This document shows, piece after piece, positions 1-13,909 of a stretch of 64,000 nucleotides of DNA (positions are counted from its first letter, which is position 1; each line of letters begins with the position of its first letter). Source of the stretch: Costus lasius (taxonomy: Eukaryota > Streptophyta > Magnoliopsida > Zingiberales > Costaceae); the NCBI GenBank assembly GCA_027563935.2, contig CM050448.1, positions 122,252,493-122,316,492 of the forward strand, read 5' to 3'. The position numbers and the translations under genes were made by a program. Below the pieces are notes generated by a model. It was not told where the DNA came from and did not search any database. It was given only the letters and a program-made list of their open reading frames with translations.

Positions 1-126
1 GGTTTGGTGCTTGCTTTTGAAGAAGATAAGATGAATGATATTTTATATCTTTATTGGATGCATACGTGTGTGCATGCGTCTGTATGGATTATGCAGATGC
101 AGGAAGGCGATGGTCTTCTTGTCTAG

Positions 127-1913
127 TGTTATGGGCAAATTTATTTTTTTTATAATAAACTTAACCATAACCGGCAGATCCCCTCGCGGAGATCTCAGCC
201 CTACACTAGAGTGGCCCGCGACCGGTTAGGATCGCGTTGCGGAAGCTGGCCCAGCACTTTTACAAGTCCTCACACCACGTGCGCGAAGGGTTCGGTATGA
301 ATACCGCCCCTCGGACACGAATACAAATCTCTCAACTGTGTCAAAGTGATGGAGACTCTCCAAAACACTTTGCACTCACAGAAATTTCCTCAGCCCGCGC
401 TCCTTTCTCTACACAGCCGAGATAGGCACCGGCGCGGCCTCAAGCAATCACAAGGGGACGGTGGCGAACACCTTCAAGGGTGCCGGCACACACGTCCAGG
501 ACTTTGCAGGCAAGCAAGCAGTACCTACAAATAAGCACAACCCGCACTACACATATGCGGGCGCAGATAACGCAAAGAACCGTCCGGACGAAAAGCCACA
601 CGAAGTCCGGACGGCGGTAAAGCCTCTATCCACTACACACCAGAAACCCGTCCTACTACCACTACACACGATAGATCCGGGGAGGGTTTACCCTTGTAGC
701 GTGCCACCACTCCACGAGCCGAGCCCACCGAGATCCTCCGAGAAGCTGCGTCGGAAAGTCCGGTCGGAGACGAAGCGAGACGCGCGTACGAACCCGCGCG
801 TAAACTTCTCTCTCCTCCCTTCTTCCCGCTCGCGTCCGAACTCACGCCGTTCCTCGGCTGAAACAGGGGAAGTAATCCCCTCTCCCGTCCGTCACCGTCC
901 GGCCACCGGAGTCACGCCGGAGGGTCGGGATCTGGTCGCCGACGTCAGGCGAAGTCGCTGCCGGAGTATTGTCGCCGGAGAAGTCGCCGTCGACGCGAAT
1001 TTGAACCCAATGGAAGCTGTGGCTGCGTGGAACCGGCGATCGGAAAATCCGATCGCTCTCCCGCGTCTGGCTGCCGGCGCCGGAGGAGATAGTCTCCTCG
1101 TTACCTCAGGGCACCGGTGAGTTGATCTGAGAGGGAACGCCGACGAGTCCACGGCCGGAGCCTCGTCGCCGACGCCAAACAAGATGCTATGTTCCCAGAT
1201 CTGAAGTTCGCCGCGAATTCCTCGTCGCCAGACCTTGCACAAGCGTTCTCCTCGCTTGATTGCAACCTCCCCTCGACGAAGATGGATTTCCATCTTCGTC
1301 GCCACGCAGCCGCGATCTCCGCCGGTGATTGGCCGGAGATCTCGCTTCCACCGGGGCGGATCCGAAAATCTGCCCTAGGCTCGTCCACGTAGGAGTCCCA
1401 GCCTTCAAACTCCGTCGCCCTCGTCGCCACGCCAGCCCGCACCTCCGGCCACCTTCCAAATCCGGCGAGGCGCCTCCAGCTGGCCGGAATCGACGGCGGA
1501 CGGCAGAGAATCCAGCGAGCACGAGAAACAGGGGAATTTCTCCCCTTTCGCGTGCACGCGTGCACTGTAGCGGTCTGAACCGGCTGAACCGGTTCGGTTC
1601 AGCCTGGAAGGTGGTTCAGGTCCGGTTCGGAGTCGATTTGACCTCAGAATCGCCCCGCGGTTGACCCACTTCGATGCACACGCTCGTAAGCTCGTGCGAG
1701 AGGGTCTGGGGTCCATGGGTCGAGTCAGAAGCCCACATCCACGTGTGAACCCACACTCCGTGGTTTAACTCGACCCTCGCCCTATGGACTTGTGTCAGCC
1801 TCAGTGACACGATCGCATATCCGAGTCGTCCAACACGGCTGATGACGAGGGGTCCCGCCATCGCTCCATCTCGGTGTGCTTTGGGATTTGTGCTAAATCC
1901 CGGGAGCATCACA
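127..1913. mobile_element. Solo LTR (family A), 1787 bp, target duplication TCTAG
   Basis: The block begins TGTTATGGGC and ends GAGCATCACA, i.e. canonical TG...CA with imperfectly inverted termini. It is flanked by identical 5-bp direct repeats TCTAG at 122-126 and 1914-1918, the signature of LTR retrotransposon integration. The interior has a GC-rich core (about 560-1700) full of CCGG/CGCC words, sharply unlike the AT-rich flanks. No gag or pol sequence, primer-binding site or second LTR follows. The simplest reading is a solo LTR left by recombination between the two LTRs of an element. Open reading frames inside look like translations of LTR sequence and are not called as genes. The Ty3/gypsy origin is inferred from LTR size only. 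Confidence 0.75.
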
Positions 1914-1918
1914 TCTAG

Positions 1919-2575
1919 TATAATTGGGTCAACGTCGAACATATCCAAGTTTATCGATTTTAACTATTATTAGAATATCATTCCTTTCTTTCTTTTTCAT
2001 GTATACAATGCATCTATTTCAATTGCGATTATCATATTATTTTTTTGTTTCTTTCTTTTAATAGATATATCGTGTATTAGATTTATTGAGTTTTCTAAGG
2101 AAACACTAAACAATTAATTAGAATTTTTTTATTTATGATTAATTTCAATGATATCACGAAGCTGTTGTATTTACATTTTTGTATCAAATAAAATGTATTT
2201 AAACAATGTAAGTGAATTCTCTTACTTGAAGTACTAATTCAAATGTAAAAGTTTATATTCATATATAGAATACTGCCATCTGTATATAACGTGCCTTTAG
2301 TTTTTTTAATTCTTTATAGAATAATATATAATTAGTTTTGCAAACGTCAATTCTAAATTACTTTTTCTAAACATTTTGTTTATTTTTATGAAAACCGGAT
2401 GCCAACATCCAAGGATGGATTAGAAGTATATTTTCTTTTGAAAAATTTATACCCCTATTACAAACACAATAAAAGTATTATTTTCAATTATGAATTTATT
2501 TGATTAGTTAATGTCACGAACGTTATAAATTCATTTAACTTATGAATAGTGAAACATACTCGCCTTGTATTTATC
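1919..2575. other. AT-rich intergenic DNA
   Basis: I see no coding region, repeat or RNA gene here; the sequence is AT-rich spacer between a solo LTR and a MITE. Confidence 0.6.
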
Positions 2576-2583
2576 ATTCAACC

Positions 2584-3127
2584 TAGAGGTGGCCATGGGC
2601 CGGGCCGAGGCGGGCACGGCCCGTTTCAAATCGTGCCGTGCCTGGCACGGCACGGCGGGAAAAATGCTGGGCCCGGCACGGTTCCGCCGAAGAGTGAGCA
2701 TGGATCCGGCACGCAGGCCAGGCACGGCCCGCAGGCTGACTTCGGCACGCAGGCCGAATACGGCCCAATGGGCCAAATGAGGAACGCGGGCCGTGTTTGG
2801 CCCGGCCCGATTGTGTAAATTTACATATTTATCCCCTATTTTTAATATTAAAAGGGGCTAAAATGACAATTTTATAATATAAAGACAATTATATCCCTAA
2901 CTTTTAAATTTTTTCAAACCGTTATAGGGCTATTTGGGTAAAAACGCATGCTCAATTCGAAAATTCCAACCGTTACCGCCCAAATACCCGTGCCGTGCTC
3001 GTGCCGGCCTGCGTGCCGTGCTGAGCACGGGCCCGTGCCGTGCCTAGCCCGGCACGCCTGCGGGCCGTGCCCAGCCCGACCCGAGTCGGGCCACGGGCCA
3101 CCCGCCGTGCCGGGTTGGCCACCTCTA
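2584..3127. mobile_element. hAT-type MITE, 544 bp, very GC-rich ends
   Basis: The element starts TAGAGGTGGCCA and ends with its exact inverse TGGCCACCTCTA. It is flanked by 8-bp repeats ATTCAACC (2576-2583) and GTTCAACC (3128-3135), which differ at one position. Eight-bp target duplications and this kind of terminal sequence are typical of hAT-superfamily MITEs. Both subterminal regions are dense in GGCACGGC/GCCGTGCC words in inverted orientation, so the element could fold into a long hairpin; the centre (about 2815-2945) is AT-rich. There is no transposase, so it is non-autonomous. Confidence 0.85.
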
Positions 3128-3135
3128 GTTCAACC

Positions 3136-5876
3136 CATCTCCCCCCCCCCCCCCCCCCGCCCGCGAATAGTTAAATACAAAAAACTTCCAATTTTTTTTT
3201 GACTCATCAGCAGTTTGTCCTTGGCACTATACTGTTCAACTACGTCGTCTGACACCAACGTTTTGACTACGTTGTCCTACTCCGCTGTTCAACCGAGCTG
3301 TCCGATTAAGATTCCCTTTCTTACAACTTTGACACTTGCTTATTGTGATCATGTTTCGCATAGCTGATCAATTATTTTTGCTAATTAAAGTAATAATTTT
3401 TTTAAAAATTAAAGTGCATGATAAATTATTTTTTTGTTTCAAATTTAGAAGCATGAGTTTAAAAAAATTAGTAAAGAACTGTTTTAGACTACATTTTAGC
3501 TATAATTAATCGGGAGGAGGAAGTGCGCGAGGTGGAAAAACGCCACTCGATGGTTAGTTGTGACAGTTGTCCTTGTGGCAAAGCTAATTAATTAATCGGG
3601 ACAAGGAAGCAAGATAGGGTTTGGTGTGGCATCAGCCATCAAGAACAGTACCTCTATAAAACTTACCTAGCATGCATGAAGACGACATCTATAAAACTAT
3701 AAAAGTAACATTTGTTCAAATTATCAGTACCTCTCCTACTTAAAAGGGCAAACATCTGCAACATTTCAAAATAAAAAATAGCAAACTTACTTGAGGGAAC
3801 AAACTGAGCTTCCAAAAAAGTCTTCAGCCATAAGTCCAATGCATCACTACCTTTCATCTCTTGTCCACTAGTCATCAGTCTATGAGCAGAATGATCACTA
3901 ATGCGCACCTCTCATCTATTCTTAGACATGGTGTGCTTGTTTTGCAAGAGATGAGATTCACACCTGTGGTGTTGCGGTTCTTTTTGCCAAAGAAATTCGC
4001 AAATATTTTTTCTCCATTTTTCAGTGGTAAAATCAATATTGGAATACAGAAAGATGTAACCTCATTGCAATACAGATTCTTAGATTTGAGAAGAAGGCTA
4101 TTTGAAATACTTGGGAGTTGATCTTACATTCAATTTCACTTTATTTTTATTTTACAACTAAAGATCTAGTTAGCTATTGAGCTAATAATGAGATGCAAGC
4201 CTCCTGTCTATCACCTATTGAAATTATCAATATTTGAAGAACCACAACTGAAACGAAAAGTTATCAATAGCTGCTAGTATCTGAGGCAACGTCTGAAAAA
4301 CCGGAGGATCTTATTTGGTGAAGGATACTTAAAACTCATTAAATATCCAAAGAAGTATTCCTTCACAAGCAAAAAAACAAAAGAATCATAAGCAAGGAAA
4401 ATAAACAAAAGCTACTTTTGCTTCCAGTTGCAATAAACAAGATTTTGATAAATTTAGCCCAAACCTGATTTTGAAATATTCACCCTGGAATTTGCAGAGC
4501 ATTCAGCACAATGTATTATGGCTTGTACACTAATTTCATAGGCAGAAACAAGCATAAAAGGAAATTTCTGAGCAGTGGTACTATAAGGATTAAAACAATT
4601 TTCAAAAGATAGATGAGGATAATTCTAACAACACAAGCATCACACAGATGAAACTGTGACCATCATAGAATTAGGGAGAGCAATTCCGATGCACTTTCAT
4701 TTTTTAGATTAGTCTTGGAAGAATAACATAAAACACTGAACAAGAGATTTTAAGACTACTATGTAATATGTATTGCAAAAAATCTCTATGTGAACTATAG
4801 CACTCACACCATTCTCTAAGGCAGTTCATTCTGGAATCTGCTTTTTCAAGGCTTTTTGCCAATGATTTTGATGGGGCGGTGCCCACCAAAGCATTTTTGA
4901 CAAATTTGGTTATTAGATTCTCTTCGACAAATATCAGAATCACCCGTTTCTCTTATCCTTTGCAGTTATCAATTCAGTAATTCACAGTATGACAAATTAA
5001 TGTTACAGACTTACAGTTACTCAATGTTTCAAAGAAAAGAAATATAAGCATTTGTTCCAATAGAATCTATGATAGAATAACCTGGAAATTCATGCTTTAC
5101 TTGAAAAGAAATATAAGCTCTGGACAAAGATATAACATGGCATCCACACCAAATAAAGAATATAGAAGCTTTAACACCAATTAACACCAGATTAGGCAGT
5201 TGTTATTTTGGTTGAATGATCTTATTTGTCTTGTCCAATAGGCATTTCTTGAATCGTAATCAATGTTTTAGTCAATGATCTTCTCTCTACCTGTGATTTC
5301 CTAAGGTTAGTAGAGCTTGTAGAGATCCCGATGACTAATTTTGATCATTGTTGATGCGATTCCCAATTCCAAAGTTTCAGAGTTAATACTCATTCCAATT
5401 CATTCCAATCTATTTGTAATGCTGAGCAGAGCAATTTAATTAAACTATTGAATTAGAGTTCCAATTCTATAATTTGTAGAGGCTTCAAAGATGTTGTTTG
5501 TAACCAGTATGCAGCAATTGTGAAGAATGCATTCATATAAACAAGATGGTTAATTGAGGAATCAAATTACTTGCAACTCCTGAAAGCATCCCCAGCATCA
5601 CTATATTTTGTTATACTTGACATTTGCCAGTACATCCTTAATAAAAAGAGAGAGCTGATTGCGGCAAACCAAAACAGTAAAAATAATTAAATTCATCTAC
5701 TTCGTTGTAGCAAAGGCATGAATAAACTATAAGTATCAATAATATTAGAGGAATGACAAGTACTACAGCATTGAAGGGGCAAGCTTTGAAGCTCCATAGG
5801 GCAGATCAAATAATCCTAATTTACCCAAGCCTGATGTGTATCCATTCTTAGTATTTACCATCGGCATTTGCATAAT
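3136..5876. other. Intergenic DNA with an 18-base C tract
   Basis: An uninterrupted run of 18 C lies at 3141-3158 right beside the MITE. The rest is AT-rich with no reading frame I can assign. The last few hundred bases before 5877 should include the 3' untranslated region of the minus-strand GGPP synthase gene. Short translations in this stretch were inspected and not accepted as genes. Confidence 0.5.
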
Positions 5877-8199
<2,323 letters not shown>

Positions 8200-8715
8200 T
8201 AGCAAAACCTGACCTGACCTGACCTGATACAAAATTAAGCGGGTTTGGATCAAGATATAAATAAGTCAACATAAGTCAACATAAGTCAACCTATTTATGA
8301 TCCGAAAATAATTGGATCGTGTTGGGTTGTAAACAGGTTGACCCACTTAACCCAATTACATTATATATTTATATATAAAAAATTTAAATGTAGACTCACC
8401 TAATTTTTATTACTAGCCCATAAGCCCAAATATCTTATAATTATCTTTTAACCCAGATTTTGGCACACATATAAACCTAAAATTTTATTAATTTTAATAA
8501 AATTTTTATCAATTTATTATTTATATTTAAAATATGAATGATCAACGGGTTATTTCGGGTCGTATCGGGTTGATCCGATTATATTTGAGTCATATTCGTG
8601 TTAGACAGTTTGACCTAATTAATTAAATGGGTCGTGTTTGAATTGACTTAATTGGGTCATAAGTCATAGTTGACATAATCCATTTATGACCTGTTGACCC
8701 GAATTGCCAGATCTA
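8200..8715. mobile_element. Possible hAT-like MITE with GGGTC/TGACC-rich ends
   Basis: The left end has tandem TGACC words (CCTGACCTGACCTGACC) and the right end reads GTTGACCCGAATTGCCAG, with many inverted GGGTCA/TGACCC words between. This composition is typical of a common plant hAT-like MITE family. I could not find a convincing pair of terminal repeats or an 8-bp target duplication, so the ends are approximate. A related fragment lies at about 11690-11790. Confidence 0.4.
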
Positions 8716-9778
8716 GGTTTAGTCCCGTATGTAAATAGGAGAAAATATAATATAGTATATAAGGTTTAGTAAGATTGCTAATATTAATTTTAATGTCATT
8801 ATGGCTTTAATAGATTGTCACATTATATTTGTTTCATCATCCAAGTTGATGTTTATCGGCTAATCATACATAGAATATGCTCTATTTACATTGATTATCT
8901 AATTTACTCATTCATTATAAATATTAAACCCAATGAAAATTTCTTACACTTATATTTACAAAAAAAAATAATAATAATTGAATAAAAAAGAGAAAGTATC
9001 AATCTCGACAACAAGAACATAATGTAGTGAGTGCGAAGAGATGGGGCAACGAAAGAAGAAGTATAAGCATGATGATCACAAAAAAGGTTTGAGTTTAGGT
9101 ACATAAACAAAGTCAAAGTAGGTGTTCTTCCTTAAAACTTGATCAAGGAAATGTCCACTTGACTTATTTAGCTTGTATAGTCATTAGTGATTCAATATTT
9201 ACTTCAGCAGAGGTCACCCGAGTCAACTCCATTGAACTCCCCGTCCATCCCGCATCTGCAACTTTTGTCTTCCTCGTTCAGCCCAATTGCTTTCTCCCAT
9301 TCATTAATCGATTTGCTCCTTCCTCGAAGTTGCAATTGTGGCCACAGAGGACAATGGAGAGGGGAAGGTAGCCGCCGCAGCTGAGAAGTCACTCTATGAT
9401 ATTTCAAATCCTCCTCCTTCTCTCCTCTTACAGCTCCACCCTTGTTCCTGCATTTCTTCGTTTTCCATCTACACGACCTAATCTCTTCTTAAATTCATAA
9501 ACTTTCAAGTTCTTTTCTTTTCTGGTTTACTACCATTCAAAAGCATTCGACCCACCAGATTCGCCCCAAAATTGCATCTTCGTCGTTCTTTTGTTCCACT
9601 CTGCAATTTTACCAAAAACCTTTGCGGAGACATTGTTTTCTGCTTGATTGTGTAAAGCGAGTGAAAATTATCGTTTTCTCTTATTTCTCTGCCCAAAGGT
9701 TGCATCTTTGCTTGAATTTTAAGTGCCTCTTCTGTAAAAATCTGTCCTTTTGAGATTTATTGTTTGATTTGATCCGAG
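8716..9778. other. Intergenic DNA and probable 5' leader of the UPF0496 gene
   Basis: 8716-9150 is AT-rich spacer. From about 9380 to 9778 the plus strand becomes CT-rich (TCCTCCTTCTCTCCTC and similar words), the composition of many plant 5' leaders, and runs directly into the ATG at 9779. A leader intron is possible but I cannot fix its ends. Confidence 0.4.
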
Positions 9779-10999
9779 ATGGGTGGTCAACTGAGTAAGA
9801 CTGGCAGCACTCAGTCGGGTCGGCAGCTCAGTGGCGGCAGCAGCAACAGTACAAGGGGCAGCCACCAGGTTGACGGCTGCTCCGCCATTCCTGTTGATAT
9901 TGTTAACAACGGTGTTGCTGCGGAGCTGAGCTACTATGAGGAGGCGTGCTGCCTTGATCCGGATCTCAAATCGTTCGACTCCACCCTCCAGCAGCGCACT
10001 GACCACGTCATCTCCACCCTCGCCCTTGGGGTCTCGCTCCGCTGCCTTTCCTTCAACACTCTCAGGGAGGTCACTGGTTGCCTCCTTGAGACAAACAACC
10101 AAGTGGTTGATATCATCCTGAAGTGCAAGGAGGACATCTGGAAGAACCCCGAGCTCTCCGGCCTCGTCAAGGATTACTTCGACTGCAGCGTCCAAACCCT
10201 TGACTACTGTAATGAACTAGATAATTGCCTCAAGAAAGCCCGCGATAGCCTCTTGATCGTGCAATTCGCTGTCCAGCGCTTCGAGGAGGAAGCAAATGTC
10301 AAGGAGAAGGATGAAGCCGAAGCTGAAGAAAACGGCACGACGAAGTATACAATGACAATAGATAAATTGAAACAATTCAAGGCTGCTGGCAATCCATTCA
10401 CTGAAGAGTTCTCTCAAGTCTTCCAATCTGTTTACAGGCAGCAACAGTTGATGCTCACCAAGTTGCTGTTGAGAAAGAAGAAGCTTGACAAGAAACTGAA
10501 AACCTTAAATTCATGGAGGAAAGTGTCGAATGCAACTTTTGTTGCGGCGCTCACAGCTGTGATCATATGCGCTATTGTTACAGCTTCCGTAGCTTCGCCT
10601 CCTGTTGCCGCCGCCGTGGCTGCTGCAGCCGCAATTCCCTTAGGTTCAATGGGACGGTGGATCAGTTCACTGTTAAAGAACTATAAGATTGCTTTGGAAC
10701 AAGAGAATGAACTAGTTGGTTCAATGCAATTTCACACCTGGATCGCTTTAAAAGACTTGGATACCATAAGGTCACAGGTTGATAAATTGGAAATTCATTT
10801 CAATTCATTGCTGGAAACTGCAGAATTTGCACTCAGGGATGAGGAGTCTGTGAAGTTTGTAATTGAGGAGATCAAGAAGAGGTTGGAAGAGTTCATGAAA
10901 AACATTGAGGATTTGGGTAAGGAAGTCGAATGGTGTAGCAGGAATACTATGAAAGCAAGAACGGTGGTGTTGCAGAAGATCATGAAGCAAGCACGCTAG
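9779..10999 (+). CDS. UPF0496 (DUF677) family membrane protein
   Basis: A single-exon gene for 406 residues with the layout of the plant UPF0496/DUF677 family (At4g34320-like): helical, coiled-coil-rich N- and C-terminal halves around a central hydrophobic segment. Residues about 252-289, a TFVAALTAVIICAIVTAS stretch then an Ala-rich stretch, could form one long or two short membrane helices. A basic KKKLDKKLK patch (233-241) precedes it. The N-terminus MGGQLS fits an N-myristoylation signal (Gly2, Ser6), suggesting attachment to the cytosolic face of a membrane. The biochemical role of the family is not established. The start is supported by the myristoylation context and the CT-rich leader just upstream. 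The gene looks intact. Confidence 0.88.
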   Translation: MGGQLSKTGSTQSGRQLSGGSSNSTRGSHQVDGCSAIPVDIVNNGVAAELSYYEEACCLDPDLKSFDSTLQQRTDHVISTLALGVSLRCLSFNTLREVTGCLLETNNQVVDIILKCKEDIWKNPELSGLVKDYFDCSVQTLDYCNELDNCLKKARDSLLIVQFAVQRFEEEANVKEKDEAEAEENGTTKYTMTIDKLKQFKAAGNPFTEEFSQVFQSVYRQQQLMLTKLLLRKKKLDKKLKTLNSWRKVSNATFVAALTAVIICAIVTASVASPPVAAAVAAAAAIPLGSMGRWISSLLKNYKIALEQENELVGSMQFHTWIALKDLDTIRSQVDKLEIHFNSLLETAEFALRDEESVKFVIEEIKKRLEEFMKNIEDLGKEVEWCSRNTMKARTVVLQKIMKQAR

Positions 11000-11794
11000 C
11001 TGAAGAGTCAGTATGGTGAGTGACAACAACTGATTTTATTCTTCAGTCACCACCTTACATGACTTTCATAGTTTCATATATTTCTCTCTTGTTCAATTGG
11101 TGTCACAAGCTAAAGCCATTACATGATAACTCTTTCATTCTCCACTTAACTTTTAACGTAATTCTTAGTTAATTGCAAAAAATTCATCTCTTCCTCAGTC
11201 ACTACAAAGTTATAGCCATTAGCATTCAACAGTACTGCTGTACAAAGAAAGCAAGAAAAACTAAGGTTAAGGCTAGTGTGCCATCCGTAGTGCTCATTGC
11301 TTGTAGATTTATTTAATGTCTGCCCATTTAACAATAATCAGATCTCTGTAGGTATATCATTTTACTAAATCCATATTTGGAATATAGTTTTTCTCCTCAT
11401 GAATTGTCTTTCAAATTACTACATGATAAGCAATATGCTTTGTTCTTTCTTGAAATATTGGGTTCAACCTAAATTTAGTGGATCCATATGATGATCAGTG
11501 ACTTGCAGGATCAACTGATTCAATTTGGATCGGCTGAGTTGAAATAGGATTGAAACCCACTCACACACTTCTACACAATTTCTCAGACACAAAATGAAAT
11601 ATTATACAAAGCGAGTAGAAATTGAAATCCAGTAGAGTCAACAAAGACTGATATGATCTGTTTATAAGACACGGAGTTTGGTAGGCTTGGGTTAGGTGTA
11701 CATGTGTTTAGATCACAATTGGGTCTCATTTATGATCCAAAAATAATTGGGTCATACATGCGTTGAGCCTCATTATTGATTTATGTTATGTATG
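11000..11794. other. UPF0496 3' region and intergenic DNA with a MITE fragment
   Basis: The first part is presumably 3' untranslated sequence. At about 11690-11790 there is a stretch resembling the interior of the 8200-8715 repeat (shared word AATAATTGG and neighbours). It is cut off where the solo LTR at 11795 begins, so the LTR seems to have inserted at or in that older repeat. Confidence 0.5.
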
Positions 11795-13904
11795 TGTTAC
11801 GCCCCAAAATCCACCCGGAACCCGCGCCGGGAATCTCGGACCTCGGGACGCATAACACTGTACCTGTCAAATCAATCCTGACAACCGAAAGGTACAGACT
11901 GAATAAAATAACATAACCAGAGGCCAGCCCGGCCTTAAATATCCAAAAGCAATAATACTGACACAAGACCGGCGCAGTGGTCAACAGAAATAACAACAAC
12001 AGGACCGGCGCAGCGGTCGACAAACCAACAAATAACATGACCGGCGCAGCAGTCAACAGAACCAACAGATACACGACCGGCGCAGCGGTCAACAAAGTCC
12101 AACATAACATAAACATAAATAACCCACAGACCGACAGATGCAAAACCAAACCAGACTGGTAGTCACCAAACTATCTATCTAATCTGCCCCCGAAGGAGCC
12201 GCGCCTGAACCTGGAGGCAAAACAAAGGGGGTTAGCCGGAGGCTAAGTAGGGATACAACAAATCACATGGTGCATGATCAGAGTGTAAGGGTTTACCAGA
12301 TTGCCACAATAACTCTACATGTCCCGTATATCGTATAGTCAAACTCAAATACGTATCAATATACGTGTCCTCAGACAGATAAAACTGGGAGCTGGTACAA
12401 CAGTGGTCCACGACCCGCAACTCTATAAAATAGAGTGGTCCCTACTGATGGCTCCCCGAACAGGAGAGACGACTGTCCGTCAACAGCTCGCTAGTGTAGC
12501 GTCCTACACTCAGTACAACCCCTCACTGGGCTGATAACAGACCTCAAGCCCATAACATCGGACTCTCTCGGTCAATCTATCATAGAGACGATCACACAGC
12601 GTCTCAACAGAAATCTCACAGGCAGTACATCGAGGTACACTGAAGTATCTATCGCTAGACATTCAGCCCTCATACATACGTATAACATAACTCATACCAG
12701 CTATCTCTACAGACTAGCATGCAATACTGATACTCATACCATGTGTCATACAGGCAGTATATGTCAACGGATAAAGACTAGAGCAGAACAGGAATAGAAA
12801 CGTAATCAACATGATTAATCAGCAAGAAGAAGGTGCCGCTAACTAACATGCGGTTGGCACCGTAACAACGGAAGGAGATAGAATCCCTACCTCAGATGCA
12901 GATGTACAGAAATAGAACCAACCAGGTAATCACGTATCAACCAACAGTTCCTAACAGGGTAAATCACGTATAAGTCCACGTATTATATTTTAATCCATTT
13001 TAAATCATATTTATCGTTAATCATACTAATCCAGATTCGTTATATAATCCGATCAGATCCAGGTTATTTTACAGTTAGTCATCCAATACATGTGTTTGGG
13101 TTAATCGCATGCATTCATATACGTATAAGGTCGGGTTCGAGCACTAACTGAGTTCGCAGCCTTGTGCGAATGAACAACACCTCATGACGACGAAGGACGC
13201 AAGAACCAACCCAATATACGCGTCGACATGAACTTCTAGGTTCACCGGAGAGTTCGCCAGAACAGTAACTCCGGTGGCGGATCGGAGCTCTCCGGTAGTC
13301 AAATGAAAGCCAGCGTCGAGAGGAATACGGCCGTACAGTCGGTTTCACGATCGGAGTTCTGGATCGTCGGAGATATGGGAAAAAAGTGGTCGGCGGCGGC
13401 GTTCGCAGGTCTCGCCGGAGCCGAGGAAGAGGACGCCGAAAATGGGCTAGGAGGCGGCGGAAATGTCCGTCGCAGGTGGGGGAAAGCCACCAGGGTCGCC
13501 GGGGATAAAGATCGTGGCCGGATTTTGTGCGCACGCGTCTTGTCCGCTGCTGAGCTGAAAATCACGAGTGAAGGAAGAACTACGTCGGAATCAGTTCGTA
13601 GGGTCAAGGCTCGTCGTCGCCGGCAGGGAAGCACGCCGGAGCAGCCGCCGGACAGAGGGGAAAACACACGAAGGAAAGGACGTCGCGGTCGAAGGTGAGG
13701 AAGCAATGTTCATTCGCTCAAAGGAGGAAGACGGGCGGCAACGGGAAGAAATAAAGGGAAAGGGGGGCATGCGCGACAGCGAATGATGGGTGAGGCGTGG
13801 GATTGACCACCGTTCTCAGGGTCAGGTCACGTCAATCGCATCACCCAAAACAAAATAATAATATTTTAAATGATTTTTCGTCCGTTTGCAACATGGGCGT
13901 AACA
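11795..13904. mobile_element. Solo LTR (family B copy 1), 2110 bp, target duplication GTATG
   Basis: It begins TGTTACGCCCCAAAAT and ends GGGCGTAACA, so the termini are a perfect TGTTACGCCC inverted pair. It is flanked on both sides by GTATG (11790-11794 and 13905-13909). The same sequence family recurs at 22854-24946. Inside are four tandem units of about 35 bp around GACCGGCGCAGCGGTC (about 11966-12100) and a GC-rich 3' third (13250-13800). No internal retrotransposon domains or second LTR are present. The start resembles LTRs of Del/Tekay-type Ty3/gypsy chromoviruses, but that assignment is from memory of LTR style only. Apparent reading frames in the GC-rich third are not genes. Confidence 0.9.
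11966..12100. repeat. Tandem ~35-bp repeats inside solo LTR
   Basis: Four units built on GACCGGCGCAGCGGTCAACA, starting near 11967, 12003, 12040 and 12075, separated by A-rich linkers. The family B copy at 22854 has three such units (about 23034-23130). The core GACCGGCGCAGCGGTC is itself nearly palindromic. Confidence 0.8.
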
Positions 13905-13909
13905 GTATG

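Noticed and set aside
461..1716. Several overlapping open frames on both strands
   Set aside because: They lie in the GC-rich core of a solo LTR with TSDs; GC-rich DNA leaves all frames open and no protein family is visible.
3861..4121. Frame containing SLQYRFLDLRR, reminiscent of an aminoacyl-tRNA synthetase motif
   Set aside because: Only about ten residues match a motif I know; no other synthetase exon nearby. Too weak to call.
13115..13786. Arg/Pro-rich frames on both strands
   Set aside because: GC-rich third of the solo LTR 11795-13904; the same region of copy 2 gives different, non-conserved translations.
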